This document shows, one piece after another, positions 5,717-8,449 of a stretch of 8,449 nt of DNA. This DNA is from an uncultured Candidatus Planktophila sp. (GTDB lineage: Bacteria > Actinomycetota > Actinomycetes > Nanopelagicales > Nanopelagicaceae), in NCBI GenBank assembly GCA_937975715.1, contig CALJUA010000142.1, positions 1 to 8,449 of the forward strand, written 5' to 3'. The stretch's first letter is position 1; the number at the start of each line of letters is the position of its first letter. Both the position numbers and the translations under genes were made by a program. Below the pieces are notes generated by a model. The model did no database searches, had not been told where the DNA came from, and worked only from the letters and a program-made list of their open reading frames with translations.

Positions 5717-7654
5717 TTACCAGATACGCACTCGCTCTGAGGGATCGAGCCACATTGCATCGTCTGGGGTGACATCAAATGCTTGGTAGAAGCTGCTGAG
5801 ATTGCGGACAATCTGATTGCATCGGAATTCATCAGGGCTATGGGGATCTGTTGCAATGCGGCGACGTACTTCCTCGGGGCGGTTCTTTCCGCGCCATGCC
5901 TGGGCATATGACAAGAAGAAGCGTTGATCGCCGGTCCAACCATCGATGACAGGAGCTTCTGCGCCATTGAGGGCCAATTTATAGGCCTTGTAAGCGATTT
6001 CAAGGCCTGAGAGGTCTCCGATGTTCTCTCCAACGGTAAATGCACCATTGACGTGAATGTCGGGCGTAGCAGCCGGAGAGAGCGCATCATATTGAGCAAT
6101 CAATTGGGATGTAAGTTTTTCAAATGCTTCCCGGTCACTATCGACCCACCAATCGACCATATTTCCATCACCGTCGTACTTAGATCCCTGGTCATCAAAG
6201 CCATGACCAATCTCGTGACCAATGACAGAGCCGATGCCGCCGTAATTGGCAGCGATATCGACAGTCATGTCGAAGAACGGAGGCTGCAAGATTGCAGCTG
6301 GGAAGACAATCTCATTCATCATCGGGTTGTAGTAAGCGTTGACCGTCTGAGGAGTCATATGCCATTCATCGCGATCGACGGGCTTTCCGATTTTGTCGAC
6401 TGCCTCTTTATGACCGAAGGCAGCAATACGTTGGAGATTGCCAATCAAATCATCGGCTTTGATCTCAAGAGTTGAGTAATCGCGCCACTTATCTGGGTAG
6501 CCAATCTTGGGCGTGAACTTGGCGAGCTTCTCTAGCGCCTTTGCCTTAGTGGCCTCTGACATCCATGGAAGATCTTTGATGCTGAGCTCATAAGCTTTTG
6601 TCAGATAGTCAACGAGTTCAAGCATCGCCTTCTTTGCTTCCTCGGGGAAGTAGAGACCTACATAGACTTTTCCAATTGCCTCGCCCAGTGAACCTTGAAC
6701 AAGTGAGACTCCGCGCTTCCAGCGCTCGCGAATCTGCGGAGTGCCCGAAAGGGTTGTGCCATAGAAGGCAAAGTTCTGCTGGACGATATCGTCAGTTAAA
6801 TACGCTGCATTGCTGGTGATCAGTTGCCACTTCAACCATGAAACCCAAACATCGCGACGGGCATCAAAGTCAGAGAGCATCCCGGAGATTCCAGAGAAGA
6901 ATGATGGTTCGTGGATATTGAGGTCATCGAATGCAATCGACGGAATTCCGGCGCTCGCCGCCCATAAATCCCAATCAAAATTAGGGGCAAGGGCGGCAAG
7001 TTCGGCGCGGCTGGTCTTGTTATACGTCAGCGTTGCATCGCGGTCTTTGACTTGATCCCAGTGGTGAGATGCAATTTCTGTTTCAAGAGCAAGAATCTCT
7101 GCCGCCATCAGTGGCACATTTGCGAGTTCACCCATCTTTGTCAGATGATCGACAAAGGCCTCTCGGATTGGCGCAAATTGTTCTTCGCGATAGTAGGACT
7201 CATCAGGAAGGGAGATTCCTCCTTGGCCCATATGAAAGATATTGGTATCTGATTTCATGGGATCTGCGTAGACCGCAGCTCCGAATATTCCGCCGATGCC
7301 ACCCAGTTCTAAACGACCCATGGTCGAGATGAAAGATGAAAGGTCGGTAATCGCATCGATTTCTGCAAGCTCTGATGACAGGGGAGAAAGGCCACGGCTT
7401 TTAATGCCGTCGGTATCCATAAAAGATTTGAAGAGATCGCTAATTTTCTGCGCCTCATCAGAGCCGCTCGCACTCTCAATGATTTGGCGGACTTGAACTT
7501 CGGCGATGTCATAGAGCTCGCGAGATACACCATCGCTTGCGCGGTCTGCAGGGATTTCATAGGTATCGAGCCAGGTACCCGAAAAGTGTCGGAAGAGGTC
7601 ATCTTGGGGGCGGATAGATGGATCCATAAAGGATGTATTAATGCCTGACTTCAC
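5717..7654 (-). CDS. pepO: M13 family zinc endopeptidase (neprilysin/PepO type), apparently cytoplasmic
   Basis: This metallopeptidase cuts oligopeptides, not folded proteins. The 645 residues match the usual bacterial M13 length. The N-terminal M13_N domain begins with the family hallmark DPSIRPQDDLFRHFSGTWL. The catalytic domain has the substrate-binding NAYY (439-442), the zinc motif HEIGH (480-484, catalytic Glu481), the third-ligand motif ENIGD (Glu543, Asp547), and DPHSPDEFR (603-611), whose His605 and Arg611 match transition-state and C-terminal-carboxylate binding residues of the family. It ends in the normal VRIW. There is no signal peptide or membrane segment, so it should stay in the cytoplasm, like PepO of lactic acid bacteria. 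The GTG start is chosen because Ser-Gly-Ile before the DPSIRP block is usual in relatives. ATG at 7625-7627 (residue 10) is the alternative, and neither has a clear Shine-Dalgarno. It is divergent from marR and convergent with the opp operon. Confidence 0.95.
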   Translation of the reverse strand: MKSGINTSFMDPSIRPQDDLFRHFSGTWLDTYEIPADRASDGVSRELYDIAEVQVRQIIESASGSDEAQKISDLFKSFMDTDGIKSRGLSPLSSELAEIDAITDLSSFISTMGRLELGGIGGIFGAAVYADPMKSDTNIFHMGQGGISLPDESYYREEQFAPIREAFVDHLTKMGELANVPLMAAEILALETEIASHHWDQVKDRDATLTYNKTSRAELAALAPNFDWDLWAASAGIPSIAFDDLNIHEPSFFSGISGMLSDFDARRDVWVSWLKWQLITSNAAYLTDDIVQQNFAFYGTTLSGTPQIRERWKRGVSLVQGSLGEAIGKVYVGLYFPEEAKKAMLELVDYLTKAYELSIKDLPWMSEATKAKALEKLAKFTPKIGYPDKWRDYSTLEIKADDLIGNLQRIAAFGHKEAVDKIGKPVDRDEWHMTPQTVNAYYNPMMNEIVFPAAILQPPFFDMTVDIAANYGGIGSVIGHEIGHGFDDQGSKYDGDGNMVDWWVDSDREAFEKLTSQLIAQYDALSPAATPDIHVNGAFTVGENIGDLSGLEIAYKAYKLALNGAEAPVIDGWTGDQRFFLSYAQAWRGKNRPEEVRRRIATDPHSPDEFRCNQIVRNLSSFYQAFDVTPDDAMWLDPSERVRIW

Positions 7655-7689
7655 TTGAGCTCGCTTTCATTTCACTGGAGGGCACAACT

Positions 7690-7717
7690 CTATCGAGATA
7701 GTTGAAAGTTTAACTAT
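7690..7717. promoter_or_regulatory. Candidate MarR operator: two overlapping inverted repeats
   Basis: CTATC (7690-7694) and GATAG (7697-7701) form a perfect inverted repeat around two bases. Overlapping it, ATAGTT (7698-7703) and AACTAT (7712-7717) form another; over the full 20 bases, 8 of 10 paired positions match. The second one has the length and AT-rich character typical of sites bound by MarR dimers. It lies in the short gap between the divergent peptidase and marR genes and overlaps the proposed -35 of marR. This fits autoregulation and shared control of both genes. Binding is inferred. Confidence 0.5.
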
Positions 7718-7728
7718 TGTCGTATCAT
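7702..7728 (+). promoter_or_regulatory. Candidate promoter of the marR gene, giving a leaderless transcript
   Basis: TTGAAA (7702-7707) resembles a -35 box and TATCAT (7723-7728) a -10 box, with a 15-base spacer that is slightly short. Six bases separate the -10 from the ATG at 7735, so transcription would begin at or next to the start codon. No Shine-Dalgarno exists upstream of that ATG, which supports leaderless translation, common in actinobacteria. Confidence 0.45.
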
Positions 7729-7734
7729 TGCCGT

Positions 7735-8220
7735 ATGGCCGAGAAAAACGCTACCGCACCTAAGTGGCTCAACCCTGTCGAGATGAAGGCCTGGCGCCAA
7801 TACATTATTGCTAGCCGCCGATTGCTCGATGCCCTCGATGAGGACCTTGCCGCCCATGATCTCTCGATGGCAGATTATGAAGTGCTCGCCCAGTTAAGCG
7901 ATGCCCCGGACCGCACCATGCGCATGTCAGAGCTCGCCGATGTGGCGATGATTTCGCGCTCGCGCCTATCTCACCGGATTAAGGTGATGGAGAAGGAAGG
8001 CTGGGTTCGTCGCGAGGCCTGCCCCGACGATAAGCGAGGTTCCTTCGCCATTATGACCCCCAAGGGTTGGAAGGCAATTGTCGCTGCAGCACCTGACCAT
8101 GTAGCTAGTGTGCGAAACCGTTTTCTCGATGTATTAGACAAGAACGATCAGAAGGTGCTCGCTGATATCTTTGATCGCGTTGCATCTCGCATTAAAGATA
8201 TTGATAAAGATCAAAACTAA
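7735..8220 (+). CDS. MarR family winged-helix transcriptional regulator
   Basis: This 161-residue DNA-binding regulator most likely acts as a dimer and as a local repressor. An N-terminal dimerisation helix (about 14-40) is followed by the winged helix-turn-helix: the SMADYEVLAQL helix (44-54), MSELADVAMIS (64-74), the recognition helix RSRLSHRIKVMEKEGWV (75-91) and the wing with Asp-Asp-Lys-Arg-Gly (98-102). A C-terminal helix (about 125-158) completes the dimer interface. The only Cys (96, in ACPDDKRG) sits at a position often seen in actinobacterial members, so it is not by itself evidence for redox sensing. An in-frame TTG at 7717 would add six residues, but it lies inside the operator-like repeat and its extra residues look non-native. 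ATG 7735 is therefore preferred, with leaderless expression. Codons are mixed, unlike oppA, as expected for a low-level regulator. The ligand is unknown; the divergent peptidase gene is the best target candidate. Confidence 0.92.
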   Translation: MAEKNATAPKWLNPVEMKAWRQYIIASRRLLDALDEDLAAHDLSMADYEVLAQLSDAPDRTMRMSELADVAMISRSRLSHRIKVMEKEGWVRREACPDDKRGSFAIMTPKGWKAIVAAAPDHVASVRNRFLDVLDKNDQKVLADIFDRVASRIKDIDKDQN

Positions 8221-8240
8221 TTAAATTGTGTTGTGCAAAT

Positions 8241-8275
8241 AAAAAACCCCGCCACATACAGTGGCGGGGTTTTTT
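8241..8275. terminator. Bidirectional intrinsic terminator between marR and the HU-like gene
   Basis: A perfect 15-bp stem pairs AAAAAACCCCGCCAC (8241-8255) with its complement at 8261-8275, around the five-base loop ATACA. A-runs and T-runs flank the GC core, so it can end marR on the plus strand and the convergent HU-like gene on the minus strand. It begins 20 bases after the marR stop and ends 12 bases from the other stop. Confidence 0.95.
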
Positions 8276-8287
8276 ATAAGTAATAAA

Positions 8288-8449
8288 TTACTTCTTCTTA
8301 GCAGCCTTCTTGCGCTTTGGAGCAGCCTTCTTAGCAGCTGTCTTCTTCGCTGCTGGCTTGCGCTTAGCAACCTTCTTAGCAGCTGGCTTTGCAGCAGCCT
8401 TCTTGCGGCGCTTTGGAGCAGCCTTCTTAGCAGCTGGCTTTGCAGCAGC
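8288..8449 (-). CDS. C-terminal Lys/Ala/Pro-rich tail of an HU (HupB)- or histone H1-like nucleoid protein (partial)
   Basis: Reading the minus strand from the window edge gives 53 residues and a TAA stop (complement of 8288-8290). They consist almost entirely of Ala, Lys, Pro and Arg in repeated PAAKK, AAPKRKK and AAAKPAAKK blocks, ending AAKKK. This is the pattern of the long basic tail that actinobacterial HU proteins (HupB/Hlp) carry after the HU fold; it binds DNA non-specifically and compacts the nucleoid. The N-terminal part lies beyond the window, so a free histone-H1-like protein or another protein with such a tail cannot be ruled out. Codon use (AAG, GCT, GCA, CCA only for these residues) resembles oppA, suggesting high expression. 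The frame is open to the last base. Confidence 0.85.
   Translation of the reverse strand, partial: AAAKPAAKKAAPKRRKKAAAKPAAKKVAKRKPAAKKTAAKKAAPKRKKAAKKK
8301..8436 (-). repeat. Degenerate direct repeats within the basic-tail coding region
   Basis: Bases 8301-8340 recur at 8394-8436 with one inserted triplet (GCG, one extra Arg codon). A 28-base unit at 8371-8398 recurs exactly at 8422-8449, a period of 51 bases. All repeats keep the reading frame. They encode the PAAKK and AAPKRKK blocks and are expected to vary in copy number between strains. Confidence 0.8.

Noticed and set aside
5674..6099. Minus-strand 141-codon ORF overlapping the 3' end of the peptidase gene
   Set aside because: It is out of frame with the M13 catalytic domain, which is intact to its VRIW end, so this is not a frameshift remnant.
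6053..7496. Plus-strand ORFs opposite the peptidase gene (such as 6053-6475 and 7069-7332)
   Set aside because: They are antisense shadows of a complete M13 gene, with low-complexity composition and no start signals.
7717..7734. TTG start giving six extra residues on the MarR protein
   Set aside because: It has no ribosome binding site and lies in the operator-like repeat and promoter. The ATG at 7735 fits the family start and a leaderless transcript.

Overview
The window looks like chromosomal DNA of a streamlined actinobacterium of medium GC content (around 50% by eye). A freshwater planktonic lineage such as the Nanopelagicales (acI) or a small Microbacteriaceae fits, but the sequence alone does not settle it. 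The clues are a partial HU-type protein tail made of Lys/Ala/Pro repeats (an actinobacterial hallmark), a dipeptide-type permease with a cysteine-containing first outer loop, a MarR regulator of actinobacterial type, very short intergenic gaps, and a strong codon bias in the binding-protein gene. No mobile element, CRISPR array, tRNA or rRNA was seen.

Layout. Bases 1-18 may be the last codons of an upstream gene, possibly the second permease (oppC). An imperfect hairpin follows, then a plus-strand peptide-transporter operon: oppA (secreted binding protein, 137-1885), a GC-rich intercistronic hairpin, oppB (permease, 1999-3000), oppD (3000-4037) and oppF (4034-5014). The last three overlap by 1 and 4 bases and are probably translationally coupled. 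A bidirectional terminator (5047-5080) ends the operon against the convergent minus-strand genes. These are a small membrane-anchored extracytoplasmic protein with an Ig-like fold (5099-5629) and, upstream of it on the same strand, a full-length M13 (neprilysin/PepO-type) zinc oligopeptidase (5717-7654). Divergent from the peptidase is a MarR-family regulator (7735-8220). The 80-base gap between them holds overlapping inverted repeats and a probable leaderless promoter. A second bidirectional terminator (8241-8275) separates marR from the convergent 3' end of the HU-like gene (8288-8449, cut by the window edge).

How it works together (inference). The transporter imports oligopeptides using two ATPases that keep the Cys pattern linked to an iron-sulfur site, and the leaderless M13 peptidase would cut imported peptides in the cytoplasm. 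The neighbourhood therefore reads as a peptide uptake and breakdown locus, with the peptidase half probably under local MarR control. I found no strong case for an entirely new system. The points most worth a second look are the absent oppC and unusual gene order, the binding protein without a lipobox, the hairpins bracketing oppA, and the composite operator between marR and the peptidase gene.
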